From Alisma plantago-aquatica (taxonomy: Eukaryota; Streptophyta; Magnoliopsida; Alismatales; Alismataceae), in assembly GCA_963693085.1 (NCBI GenBank), contig OY856409.1, forward strand, positions 523,411,803 through 523,475,802: a stretch of DNA of 64,000 bases. Reading direction: 5' to 3'. Both the position numbers and the translations under genes were made by a program. Shown one piece after another: positions 50,690 through 62,039 of this stretch. The notes beneath the pieces were generated by a model that was not told where the DNA came from, did not search any database, and saw nothing but the letters and a program-made list of their open reading frames with translations. The first letter of the stretch is position 1, and the number at the start of each line of letters is the position of its first letter.

Positions 50690-51740
50690 GTCGTGGGTTG
50701 AGGCACGTAATTGAGAATACGGTTTCTTTAGGGAGGTTAATAGCTATCAATACCCCTCTCATGGTCCCTTTAGCCTACCAAATGACGATAACTGGTGGTT
50801 GTTCTCCTTCCCAGTCCATCGCCATTCACGTTGCAGAGAAAGAAGGCAGGCTTCACCGTTGCGCCGTATGCGAGTACATGAGGAGTCCAAGCCTGGTTTC
50901 CTTCTGGAGGAGAGATCGGTGGTGGAGCACGCTTGGAAAAAGAAACAACGTGGAGCACCTCAACTCAGTGGGTGGCTCGCCGGAATCCGACCTGGCGGCG
51001 CTCACACCTGTGTGGAGCGTCAGACCAGCGAAGCCCACGGCGGTGGCCTCCTTGAGCTGCAAACAGGAGCGACCAAATTAGTAATCGGCTCTTGTGAGGA
51101 GCAGTAGATGAGAGGCTATACATCCGCGGAGGTGGGGGATCCGTCATCAGTGGACGAGGAGTACCGGTGGAGCCTGTTCAAGCAGAGAACATCGTCATCA
51201 GCCCATACATGGTGAAAACACGTTGAAGCAGAAAGGAAAAAGGACTAGTTGTCGATTGCTCGCGGGAAGGGAGAGCAGAAAGGCGCCGATCTCTCACCAA
51301 GCCGGTGCACGACGTAGAGGAGCATCGCAGCAGCCCCCCGATGGCGGCGCTTGTAGTTTGTCAGAACAGGCGGCAGCGAGTTTGTGCGGAAAGGATAGAA
51401 GCTGGAAGACAGAGCCATGGGCGGCGAGCGCATGGATCTGATGCGAGAGAAGGAGCGGGCATTGCTCACAGAGCACAACAGTGTCGTCGGCAACTTTCCA
51501 TACAGAGCCCTAGCTCCAGCCGTTCCTTGAGCAGCCACGGCGGCGCTTGAGCGAGAGGCTGCGGGCGGCAGCCGTGTTACGGACTAACACGGAGTCCGTG
51601 TCACGCGAGGAGAAGGAAGAAAGGAGAGGGCCGACCCAGTCCAGTAGTAGTGAACCAGGCACAAACCGGCCGGCCCAAGTGAGAGTTGCGCCAGCCTTTA
51701 AGTGCCACGTGTCGATGACTGAGTGGTCCGAAAAGGTAAA
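50690..51740. repeat. GC-rich module inside the C 5' LTR
   Basis: Strong local rise in GC. Overlapping open frames include 50698-51081 plus (127 codons) and 51245-51538 minus (97 codons). The 127-codon frame is also open in the 3' LTR copy (56278-56661), but several others are shortened. No family recognised. The near-palindrome ACACGGA-G-TCCGTGT lies at about 51589-51603. Confidence 0.55.
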
Positions 51741-52701
51741 ATCTTAGTAAGTGCTCAGATCTTCTATAAATCACAATAAATAGCTCGAGTATCATAAAAT
51801 TACATATAATATACCAAAATTCTCAAAACAATGCATAGAACAACCTGGAACCTTTATCTCAGTCTTTTGATGCATTAATAATAGTGATATCATGGAAGAT
51901 GTGAAATTCTCTTATGATGGATAATAAATATCAAACGATTCCCTAAAATTATGAAAAAATACCTGTAAATCATATTTCATGTTTATAATGCATATGATGT
52001 TAGATATGGTCATATTGATGTATGAAATTACGTAATTTGATTATTATGTCTAATTAAGGCTAATAACACTAAAGATGATACAATTAATACATGCATGCTC
52101 AATAAATGATGATATTTACAGAAAACCCTCATATATGTAACTGGAAGATAATATATAAATCTGAGATCAGCTATAACATGAAATTCATGTTATATGAAGA
52201 GCACCCTTAATACATGAGATGTAACTCTAATATGGTTAATATGTGCACAAAAAGGATACGGAACCTAATGTTCAAATGATGAACTTTGATAATGAGATGT
52301 AATCTGGGAAATAACATGAGTGAGATAATTATAAGACAAGAATACAAGTAATGATGGGAATATCCTAATGAACTAAGCTAAACCCTAATATGAACACGAC
52401 TAGGGTTAAGATGAGATATAATAGGATGAGAACCTGATGATAGTATATGGTCTTGTCTTGATCAGGTTTAACCAAAGATATAGATGACATGAGGAACATG
52501 TGATTAGAATGATCTATCACTTTGGAAGGTACGTCATTACCTCTTACTTGGCTTATTATACAATATGCTTGTGTTATATGGTAGTAAAGACTTGGCATAT
52601 GGTATTGATTGAAATGATTGTTCTTGTATGATATGTTTCATGATTTTCCATACTTATTGCTAAGAACACATCAAACATAATATATCTGTTCCATTATATG
52701 A

Positions 52702-52855
52702 AAGCACTAACTCTTTGGAAGTGTGCTTGGAAGTGACCTAACTCTTTGGTAGTGGTCACATTGTACATATGACCTAACTCTTTGGTAGTGGTCAGACCTA
52801 ACTCTTTGGTAGTGGTCACAGTGTACATATGATCCAACTCTTTGGTAGTGATCAT
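52702..52855 (+). repeat. Hairpin array upstream of the C 5' LTR TATA box
   Basis: Five copies of the AACTCTTTGGTAGT core (the first has GGAAGT). Arms: AAGCAC/GTGCTT, GTGACC/GGTCAC, TGACC/GGTCA, GACC/GGTC and ATGATC/GATCAT. Within each copy a second inner pair, ACT/AGT, can form around the CTTTGGT loop. The 3' LTR copy is at 58282-58435. Confidence 0.9.
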
Positions 52856-53002
52856 AAAGGCCTTGAGATATAATGGAAAATAAGCTTAAAATATGTGTTC
52901 TCTTTTGTTAATGAATATCCTTGTGCAAGTATATGCTTTTCTTATATTCTTCTGTTGCTGCCAAGTATTAGTTTTATCTTATTGCCAAGATATTATGAGA
53001 GG

Positions 53003-53050
53003 TATATAAAAGACACGTAGGCATACTCAGTATAATATTCTTGAATATTG
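53003..53050 (+). promoter_or_regulatory. Element C LTR core promoter: TATA box and palindrome
   Basis: TATATAAAAG (53003-53012), then AATATTCTTGAATATT (53034-53049). In the 3' LTR the palindrome is the complete CAATATTCTTGAATATTG (58613-58630). Confidence 0.65.
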
Positions 53051-53455
53051 TGCTGACGTGTACCACATGTAATCTTTTGTTTAGGTTGTGGTTATGCTCT
53101 TGAAGATCCAGGATAGTTGAGAGTTGTATAGCGAGCTGATGTACAGGTGGACTTGTTGTCTTAAGATCATGTAGTTTAGTGTAGTACATGTATATGTATA
53201 AGTTTGTTGTTCAATATGTAATATCAAATGTTGTAATAATTCATGTCGTAATTATATGTTGAATGGTGAACTTGTGTGTATGGTTTTATTATTGTTCATG
53301 TACATGTGCTACTGATTGTTTCCTTCTGACTCCTTTGATTTTCTTCTTCTTAGCCTGGTGTGGGGTGTTTAAATTGGGATTCTCGCTGAGGTGAGGGTTT
53401 CAATTTGGACGTCACACATCAGATTAAGTTTTAGAAAATCTGGGGACGTCACAGG

Positions 53456-53467
53456 TGGTATCAGAGC
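53456..53467 (+). other. Primer binding site, initiator Met-tRNA (element C)
   Basis: TGGTATCAGAGC, two bases after the 5' LTR end. Confidence 0.93.
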
Positions 53468-55741
53468 ATGAACAATAGCAAAGTCTGACACTTGCTCATT
53501 ATGCAACTCAAAACCAAAGAATCTTGAACTTAATAATCTTTAAGTTAGATTAGTCATCTTTTAGAGACTAGATCTGACCTAGCCTCTAGGTTAGCACCTA
53601 GATGTCTGAGAACTAGGTCTAGACTAGTGCTTGTTGAGTAGCAAGTCCTTAGATGTCATTCTTTCCTTGTAATGCAGCGGTATGGGACGTTGCACTATTT
53701 GGAAATGGCGTGCATTAAGGGAAGAGAAACCCTAGACATATTACACACGTTGTCTAGAGTAGCTACACTAGTCTACCCTTTGTTCTCAACCTTTTCACTA
53801 GTTTTCATGACACCGTACTCTCTACTATGTGTGGGACACTCGTTTTCAGGATTTGGTTTTTGATTCCAAACGGATCGAACCTCGATAGTTTTTTCTGGCA
53901 CTTGTTTTATCGGAGAAAAACTATATAATATTTTATTATATATATATATATATTACAAAAATGTGTCCCCACACATGTACGAGTAGGAGGTGGTGATGCA
54001 ACCTAAATGAAAGTGAATGACATCAGTCTAGAAGAGAGAGTAGTTCTAGATTAGATGTCTAGAGCCTTGTTGGAATATATGATAGATGGAATAGATGAAA
54101 TAAGCTTTGATGTAAGTCTTATATAGATGACATAAGATGGTTATGATGGTTCATGTTTGTTTTTGAGGATTTGAGACAAGTTTTGATGATGCAAGTAACT
54201 AGGCTTTTATGAGATAAGATGTCTTAAGTTAAGACAAGGTTGTGAGTCAGCAAGAGCCCCAAGCTCTTTTATAAAGGAGGACCTCTAGTGTTAGGACCAG
54301 TTTTTGGGTTCACTCTAGAGAGAGTGAGACCCATTGGGAGAAGGTTAGAGAACCTAAACTCCAAGATATGAGAATGATGAGAAATATGCTATATGATATG
54401 TCCTAAACTAGAATACTCCTGAGTGATTGAGATGAGTTGCTTTATGTATGATTCCTATAGATATCTTGAACCCTAGATGTCCTTGGGAGGACCAAACCCT
54501 AGAGACAGAGAGAGGCTGGCTATACATGTGCATGTGAACATGAAGATGAGTGCCTACCATCTGGGTGAGGGAGAGAGCCCAAGACCCTGGAGGAGGTAGC
54601 TATGTTAGAATCTGTGAAGCCTCATGCTCGGGTTGGTAGTTCCTTGTAGGAATCTAGTGGTTATGCCGATAAGATAGTGTTGAGTAAGAATAACTCATGG
54701 GTAGAGACCTATGAAGAGTATGTCATAGCATGTTTGGTTTGTGCTTATGTGGCTAGAGCTAATGAAGCTATTAGCTAGTGCCAATGAGGTAATCTAAGAA
54801 CCCTAGACAAGAAGAGAGAAGATAAAGTATAATCATATGTGATACTCAAAGATATGAGTTAGCTCAGAGAGACTGAGCATGGAACTACCCTCGTGGTATG
54901 GGTTAGAGGAACCTCTTTTGGCCTAAGTAAAGTTTTGATATAATATAAGTTTGTTTAGCACAACCATGATATAATATAAGTAAGGATGTGATCTAATCTC
55001 AAGATGTGATATATGGACATGATATAATGTAAATCTAGAGATGGTATAATTGATATCAATGCATAAATGGTTAACCATATACATGAATAATGATGATAAT
55101 GTGATATTGTTGGCTAATCTTATGATGAAATCACTAATAAGTGTATCAATTTAGTATGAATAATGAAATAAAATCATATGTATGAAACATGTTACATGAG
55201 GTGTTAATCTTAGTGCTTAATAAGGGTGAAAGATATAGTTTGACAGTTAGCACGACATAATGGTTATAACACCTTGATATGATCTAGATGGATAAAGTGG
55301 GTTAACTATAGTTAACTTCCTCCTAAAAGGCATCTGTTAATGTTGAACATGTTCTAAGAACTATCTCAATGAAATGTTGTTGACACCTTGATAATGAGTT
55401 AATCTTAGTTAACTCATTTAGATCATGGTAATATGATGTGGGAATCTTAATGCATGATGTGGGAATCTTAAGATAAGGAAGCAAATCCTAACATATGAAA
55501 TATATCGTGACATAACCTAAGCTTCTAAACCCTTGTTCAAGCTTTTATGGAGTGTTTGTGCACCAAGATGGTTGTAAAAAAAACCCTAATAGTGCTTCAG
55601 ATACATGGTTCTAGGTAACCTTTGCGGATATGTTACACATAGAATAGTACATACATGTTCATGAAGGCAAGATAAAGTTTTCCCTAGAAGCATGAGTAGG
55701 GTCTACTTTCGAGGACGAAAGTTCTTTTAAGTTGTATATGA
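53468..55741 (+). other. Element C interior, non-coding, with terminal purine tract
   Basis: No retroviral protein motif. The 63-codon open frame at 53672-53863 is positionally conserved in A but does not look selected. The right end reads TTTCGAGGACGAAAGTTC followed by TTTTAAGTTGTATATGA, directly before the LTR. A short tandem duplication (GATGTGGGAATCTTAA..., about 55436-55471) is unique to this copy. Confidence 0.8.
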
Positions 55742-58700
55742 TGTGAAGAACTGGTTTTTGATTTAATTTCGAGGATGAAATTTCTTTTAAGGTGTGTAGG
55801 ATGTGATAGAGTGGACTTTTAGAATCCTAAATGTCCAATGACTTAAGTGAAAGCATATGTTTCAGTTAGATTGAGAGTTACAAGATTTTGACAAAATAGG
55901 TCTGTTGATTGATGTTAATATCATCTTTAACTTGATGCCTTTTTGAGGAATTTATTTGAATGATCCTAATAGGAGATATTTAGATTGGAATGTCATGCAA
56001 TAATATGATTTGACGTATGATAGATCAAGATTTTATCAATAGCTACATCATGTGCCCTATGATGTACATATGGAATGTGTGGCAATGACCTGACTTTGGA
56101 TCCAATTTCCTTTAATGGTTGTAGCACTAGTCACAAAGAAGGCGTCAGATTAGTGTTAGGATATAGTCTTGGATGTGAGATCGAGGGGTGGCATTCAATC
56201 TCCTACCATGTAGTCGGCTTACGGTAGCACCAGGTAGTTGTTGTGTTACCTCCACCAACACATGACGTGGTCGTGGGTTGAGGCACGTAATTGAGAATGC
56301 GGTTTCTTTATGGAGGTTAATAGCTATCAATACCCCCCTCATGGTCCTTTTAGCCTACCAAATGACGAGAACTGGTGGTTATTCTCCTTCCCTGTCCATC
56401 GACATTCACGTTGCAGAGAAAGAAGGAAGGCTTCACCGTTGCTCCGTATGCGAGTACATGAGGAGTCCAAGCCTGGTTTCCTTCTGGAGGAGAGATCGGT
56501 GGTGGAGCACGCTTGGAAAAAGAAACAACGTGGAGCACCTCAACTCATTGGGTTGCTCGCACGAATCTGACCTGGCGGCGCTCACACCTGTGTGGAGCGT
56601 CAGACAAGCGAAGCCCACGACGGCGGCCTCCTTGAGCTGCAAACAGGAGCGACCAAATTAGTAGTCGGCTCTTGTGAGGAGCAGTAGATGAGAGGCTATA
56701 CATCCGCGGAGGTGGGGGATCCGTCATGAGTGGACGAGGAGTACCGGCGGAGCCTGTTCAAGCAGAGAACATCGTCATCAGCCCATACATGGTGAAAACA
56801 CGTTGAAGCAGAAAGGAAGAAGGACTAGCTGTCGATTGCTCGCGGGAAGGGAGAGCAGAAAGGTGCCGATCTCTCACCAAGCCGGCGCACGACGTAGAAG
56901 AGCATCGCAGCAGCCCCCCAATGGCGGCGCTTGTAGTTTTTCAGAACAGGCGGCAGTGAGTTTGTGCCAAAAGGACAGAAGCTGGAAGACAGAGCCATGG
57001 GCGGCGAGCACATGGATCTGATGCAAGAGGAGGAGCGGGCATTGTTCACAGAGCACAGCAGTGCGGTCGACAACTTTCCCTACAGAGCCCTAGCTCCAGC
57101 CGTTCCTTAAGCAGCCACATCGGCGCTTGAGCGAGAGGCTGCGGGCGGCAGCCGTGTTACGGACTAACACGGAGTCCGTGTCACGTGAGGAGAAGGAAGA
57201 AAGGAGAGGGCCGACCCGGTCCAGTAGTAGTAAACCAGGCACAAACCGGCCGGCCCAAGTGAGAGCTGCGCCAGCCCTTAAGTGCCACGTGTCGATGACT
57301 GAGTGGTCCGAAAAGGTAAAATCTTAGTAAGTGCTCAGATCTTCTATAAATCACAATAAATAGCTCGAGTATCAGAAAATTACATATAATATACCAAACT
57401 TCTCAGAAAATCACGTAGAACAACCTGGAACCATTATATCAGTCTTTTGATGCATTAATAATAGTGATATCATGGAAGATGTGAAATGCTCTTATGATGG
57501 ATAATAAATATCAAACGATTCCCTAAAATTATGAGAAAATACCTGTAAATCATATTTCATGTTTATAATGCATATGATGTTAGATATGGTCATGTTGATG
57601 TACGAAATTACATAATTTGATTATTATGTCTAATTAAGGCTAATAACACTAAAGATGATACAATTAATACATGCATGCTCAATAAATGATGAGATTTATA
57701 GAAAACCCTCATATATGTAACTGGAAGATAATATATAAATCTGAGATCAGATATAACATGAAATTCATGTTATATGAAGAGCACTCTTAATACATGAGAT
57801 GTAACTCTAATATGGTTAATATGTGCACAAAAAGGATACGGAACCTAATATTCAAATGATGAACTTTGATAATGAGATGTAATCTGGAAAATAACATCAG
57901 TGAGATAATTATAAGACAAGAATACAAGTAATGATGGGAATATCCTAATGAACTAAGCTAAACCCTAATATGAACACGACTAGGGTTAAGATGAGATATA
58001 ATAGGATGAGATTCTGATGATAGTATATGGTCTTGTCTTGATCAGGTTTAACCAAAGATATAGATGACATGAGGAACATGTGATTAGAATGATCTATCTC
58101 TTTGGAAGGTACGCCATTACCTCTTACTTGGCTTATTATACAATATGCTTGTGTTATATGGTAGTAAAGACTTGGCATATGGTATTGATTGAAATGATTG
58201 TTCTTGTATGATATGTTGCATGATTTTCCATACTTATTGCTAAGAACACATCAAACATAATATATATGTTCCATTATATGAAAGCACTAACTCTTTGGTA
58301 GTGTGCTTGGAAGTGACCTAACTCTTTGGTAGTGGTCACATTGTACATATGACCTAACTCTTTGGTAGTGGTCAGACCTAACTCTTTGGTAGTGGTCACA
58401 GTGTACATATGATCCAACTCTTTGGTAGTGATCATAAAGGCCTTGAGATATAATGGAAAATAAGCTTAAAATATGTGTTCTCTTTTGTTAATGAATATCC
58501 TTGTGCAAGTATATGCTTTTCTTATATTCTTCTGTTGCTGCCAAGTATTAGTTTTATCTTATTGCCAAGATATTATGAGAGGTATATAAAAGACACGTAG
58601 GCGTACTCAGTACAATATTCTTGAATATTGTGCTGACGTGTACCGCATGTAATCTTTTGTTTAGGTTGTGGTTATGCTCTTGAAGATCCAGGATAGTTGA

Positions 58701-59033
58701 GAGTTGTATAGCGAGCTGATGTACAGGTGGACCTGTTGTCTTAAGATCCTGTAGTTTAGTGTAGTACATGTATATGTATAAGTTTGTTGTTCAATATGTA
58801 ATATCAAATGTTGTAATAATTCATGTTGTAATTATATGTTGAATGGTGAACATGTGTGTATGGTTTTATTATTGTTCATGTACATGTGCTACTGATTGTT
58901 TCCTTTTGACTCCTTTGATTTTCTTCTTCTTAGCCTGGTGTGGGGTGTTTAAATTGGGATTCTCGCTGAGGTGAGGGTTTTAATTTGGACGTCACACATC
59001 AGATTAAGTTTTAGAAAATCTGGGGACGTCACA
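55742..59033 (+). repeat. Element C 3' LTR
   Basis: Same length as the 5' LTR and collinear throughout. GC-rich module at about 56270-57320, hairpin array 58282-58435, TATATAAAAG at 58583, palindrome 58613-58630, end GGGGACGTCACA at 59033, then CCTTT. Confidence 0.93.
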
Positions 59034-59038
59034 CCTTT

Positions 59039-59471
59039 CTTCCTTTCCTTTGCTATTTATATAGGCATGACTGCCAGATTTTAGTGAAACACTTTTGTAC
59101 AGAATCCTAGTTGTCATCATCCTCAAGAGAGAGAAGGAGAGTGACCATGATGATAGAATGACATCAAGAAGAAGGCTACTCCTTCCCTTTGGCTCAGGAA
59201 GCATGATGTGGAGTTCCAGTCCATCTGCCTAGATGAAGTAGAGACGCAGACTTTGAGCTCCTATGTTCATAGGACATCGATGAGGATCATCTATGCAGGC
59301 GAGGTGTGACACCCATCATTGTGAATGGACGTTGTCAGACTTGTTTTATGACAATGTATCTTCCTCGCACCATCTTTCTAAATATGTTGTTGTCGACAAG
59401 ATGCACAAGTAGGATATGGGGTAAAAATTTTGTTGTTTATGGTGTGTTTATCTCCTCAACGAGTCCTAATA
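59039..59471 (+). repeat. Element F 3' LTR, second part
   Basis: Continues after the second CCTTT (59034-59038). TATTTATATA near 59054-59063 is a candidate TATA box at the position expected from E. The likely end is GAGTCCTAATA at 59471, by comparison with the ends of E (CCCAATA, CCCAACA). The end is tentative. Total LTR is about 1743 bp. Confidence 0.55.
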
Positions 59472-60654
59472 GGGGGTGCTAGGGTGTGTGAGAAAGAAAA
59501 ACAATAGTGTAAATGAAGGAGGGAAGAGAAATGGAGTGGAAGGGGGCATTAATTTGTAATAAATGGGTGAGAAGGGCTCAGATTGGCCAAGGCAAAAGCA
59601 GTTGCAAAATTTTTGTACTTGCCCTTACATAGTAGAATACAAGCTAGGGGCTACTAGATTAGGGTTCATCATGGACTGGGCATCGATCCAAGGGCACAAA
59701 GAGTGGATATGTTGTTCCAAAATTGATCTCTCTCATTGGTCAAGAGGATCTCCTATGGATTGTTGACTTGTTTATGTCATCTCTTATATGTGTTTTTTTG
59801 CAACATTGAAAAATTATATCTCTCAAACAATAACTCAAATTGAGGTGAAATTTCAATCATTTGTTCAAAATTTTCTTCTAATTATAATAAGAAAAGTTTG
59901 GACCCAAGATGATAATGTTGGGAGTACTCAATTAGGGAGATTCATTTCAAAAATTTAATTATGCACTCAGATTTAGTCAATATGATCATAATGTACATTT
60001 AATCAAGTCTAATTCGTCATTTAGCATAACATGACACAAAGTCATGTAATTGAAGGTGAGAGAGTTTATTAAATCCAACAGAGCATCTAATGAGTATAGA
60101 CATTTATGATTTAGATGAAATATAAAATCTAGGTTATCACATGGCCATTCAATACATTGATAGGTAAAATTCTCTATAGGTTAGGCTTAAATAGGATAGG
60201 TTTGATATATTTGTATTTATAGATTTTCTTAATAAAATATAGAGGACTATTGAGAACTCTCTAATTGTACCTTTATGATTAGGAATCTCAATTTAGATCC
60301 CCAATAGATAGAGATCCTTGATAATTTCACTCTCAATAGATTCATTCTAGATTGAATGGGAGATGTGTGATAGGCAAAACCTTGATTCTAGTGTGTCATT
60401 GAAGGAAAAAGATGATCAATTGTTTGCTTCTAGAAGAAGAATTGTCACTATAACTCATTTTTAGGATAATGTAAAAAGGAAAATGTGGTGGAAACAAAAT
60501 GGCAATGAGCATTGTACACTAGATCTTTGGGTAGGTGGATGAGCATTAAAGAACACATAACACCAAGAAATGGAATGACAGAAGGTGATCAGAAAAGGTG
60601 TGGTTGCGAGAAAGCTTATAATGGTGGTATCATAACCATTACTTGACCTTTATC
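59472..60654. other. Anonymous AT-rich DNA between elements F and G
   Basis: No open frame of note (longest 67 codons, 59563-59766) and no recognised family. Could be ordinary intergenic DNA or part of an unrecognised repeat. Confidence 0.35.
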
Positions 60655-62039
60655 TGTAACATCCCTGACATGGGTTATTCCTTAAACCTGGAAGTTTTTC
60701 TTGAGAAAGTTAATTAGATCCTTAATTTATCTTGTAAAAAGTAATTAAGGCTCAAGAGGAACTTATGTTTCAATTTTGGTCTTGTTTGAAGAATGTTGAA
60801 ACAATGTTTGCTTATTTTGGACTAAAGTGCAAATTACCCAAGATGAGGGGTTAACTTGCAAATGTTACATGATAATATGTTCCTAATATGTTGAAACATC
60901 AAAGGAATGAGTATGCTGCAGTGGTATGGCTTTTACAAGCCTGAGTACCAAGAAAGAGTTGATAAGCAATGTTTGTGCTTTAAAACCTAGTTTTGGTATA
61001 ATATGCAATTTACCCAAAACCTAGGGTTCAATATGAAAATTACCACTTCAATAAGGTCTCTTATGTTTCTTGGCATCATGTAGAGCAAAGAAAATGAGAG
61101 GGACGCCTCATTTGAATTAATTTGGAGGAGAGAGAATCTTAATATTAAAATAATCAAGATTTATGCATAATTGAAACCCTAATTCAATTTAATACAAAAA
61201 AATATATTAATTAAAGAGACCTTCAACCAAAAGTTGAGGGATGAATTTTCAAAATGGTTGGACGAGCTTGTGCCTTGTAAAGGCACGAAAATATCCAAAG
61301 GAAGTGGATAACTCACCCACATTATTAAAAGAAAAAGAATTATCCACTCACTTATGGATATCAATATAATATGATTAAGGTGCTTAATTCTTTTCCATTA
61401 ATTCATGGATAATGGAAGGGAATTTGGAGATAAGGAAGATAGCTTTGCATGCACGTAATTGAGGAGGAAGAGGTGGCACTAATTTTGGAATTAAATGATT
61501 TTTATAAGGCATTTTCTCTCTCATTGATTTTCTTATAAAAGCACCCTTTACAAGCCAAATCAAAGGCTTTTTCAAAATCCACTTCTTTACCTTGCTTTCA
61601 AACGACCAAAGGATCTTTGGAGGATCAGGAGGAAGACTGCCAACCTATTGGTAAGCTTCTTGACCTCCTTTCACCTTGAATCCATGGTGAAAATCGAAAA
61701 TCAATGCATGAATTCTTCTTATCTCGATCCCCTCTTCAAATCTAACCATTCCCTTTCACTCAAAGCTTGGGGAAGAGCCTTGGGATAGTGAAATGAGTTG
61801 CATCCACCATTTTTGACGTGATCTTGAAGCTTTGGAGCTCAATTGGAGGCAGGTTTTATAACTTGAACCCTTACTATTGTTATTGCATTGAATTCCTTAA
61901 TCAATTGTTGATCATTTATTCTCCTTGGAATTCATTTGATCAAACTAATGGAACCATCATGAAAATCACATAAAGTTTCGTGGGTTTAGAGCTTGATTAT
62001 GATAACATCATCATAAGCACACACCTCCCCAAATATCTA

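Larger units (their letters stand above)
50162..53453 (+). repeat. Element C 5' LTR
   Basis: Starts TGTGAAGAACTGG and ends GGGGACGTCACA. The first 60 bp contain a second purine-tract-like region (TTTCGAAGACGAAATTTC...) followed by TGTGATAGAGTGG, which is where the B-type LTR begins. A GC-rich module (about 50690-51740) carries open frames on both strands without a recognisable protein and ends near GCCACGTGTCG (about 51703). It also has a hairpin array, TATA box and palindrome. Confidence 0.93.
50162..59033 (+). mobile_element. Element C: complete non-autonomous Gypsy-type LTR element (LARD-like)
   Basis: Two LTRs of exactly equal length (3292 bp; 50162-53453 and 55742-59033), a 2288-bp interior, initiator-Met primer binding site, a purine-tract region before the 3' LTR, and a perfect CCTTT target duplication (50157-50161 and 59034-59038). 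The interior has no gag, protease, integrase or reverse-transcriptase motif. The TTCGAGGACGAAA box before the purine tract is common in Gypsy chromovirus-type elements, hence the assignment. The LTRs differ by substitutions only at the places compared, about three dozen in the first ~1.1 kb by eye. It is old enough to have diverged but structurally complete. Confidence 0.93.

Noticed and set aside
50698..51081. 127-codon frame in both C LTRs as a possible captured gene
   Set aside because: GC-rich DNA gives open frames in several overlapping frames on both strands here. No motif recognised, and two LTR copies are not independent evidence.
52974..53189. Antisense open frames conserved between the A and C LTRs (also 2311-2550, 58554-58769 and 52365-52598)
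   Set aside because: They overlie the TATA box, palindrome and LTR 3' half, whose DNA is conserved anyway. No protein family and no independent start context.
53672..53863. 63-codon open frame shared by elements A and C at the same distance from the primer binding site
   Set aside because: About 6-7 of the ~10 differences change the amino acid, and B's copy is disrupted. This fits neutral drift in a shared non-coding interior.
59563..59766. Possible host gene fragment (67 codons)
   Set aside because: No recognisable domain, splice structure or codon signal.
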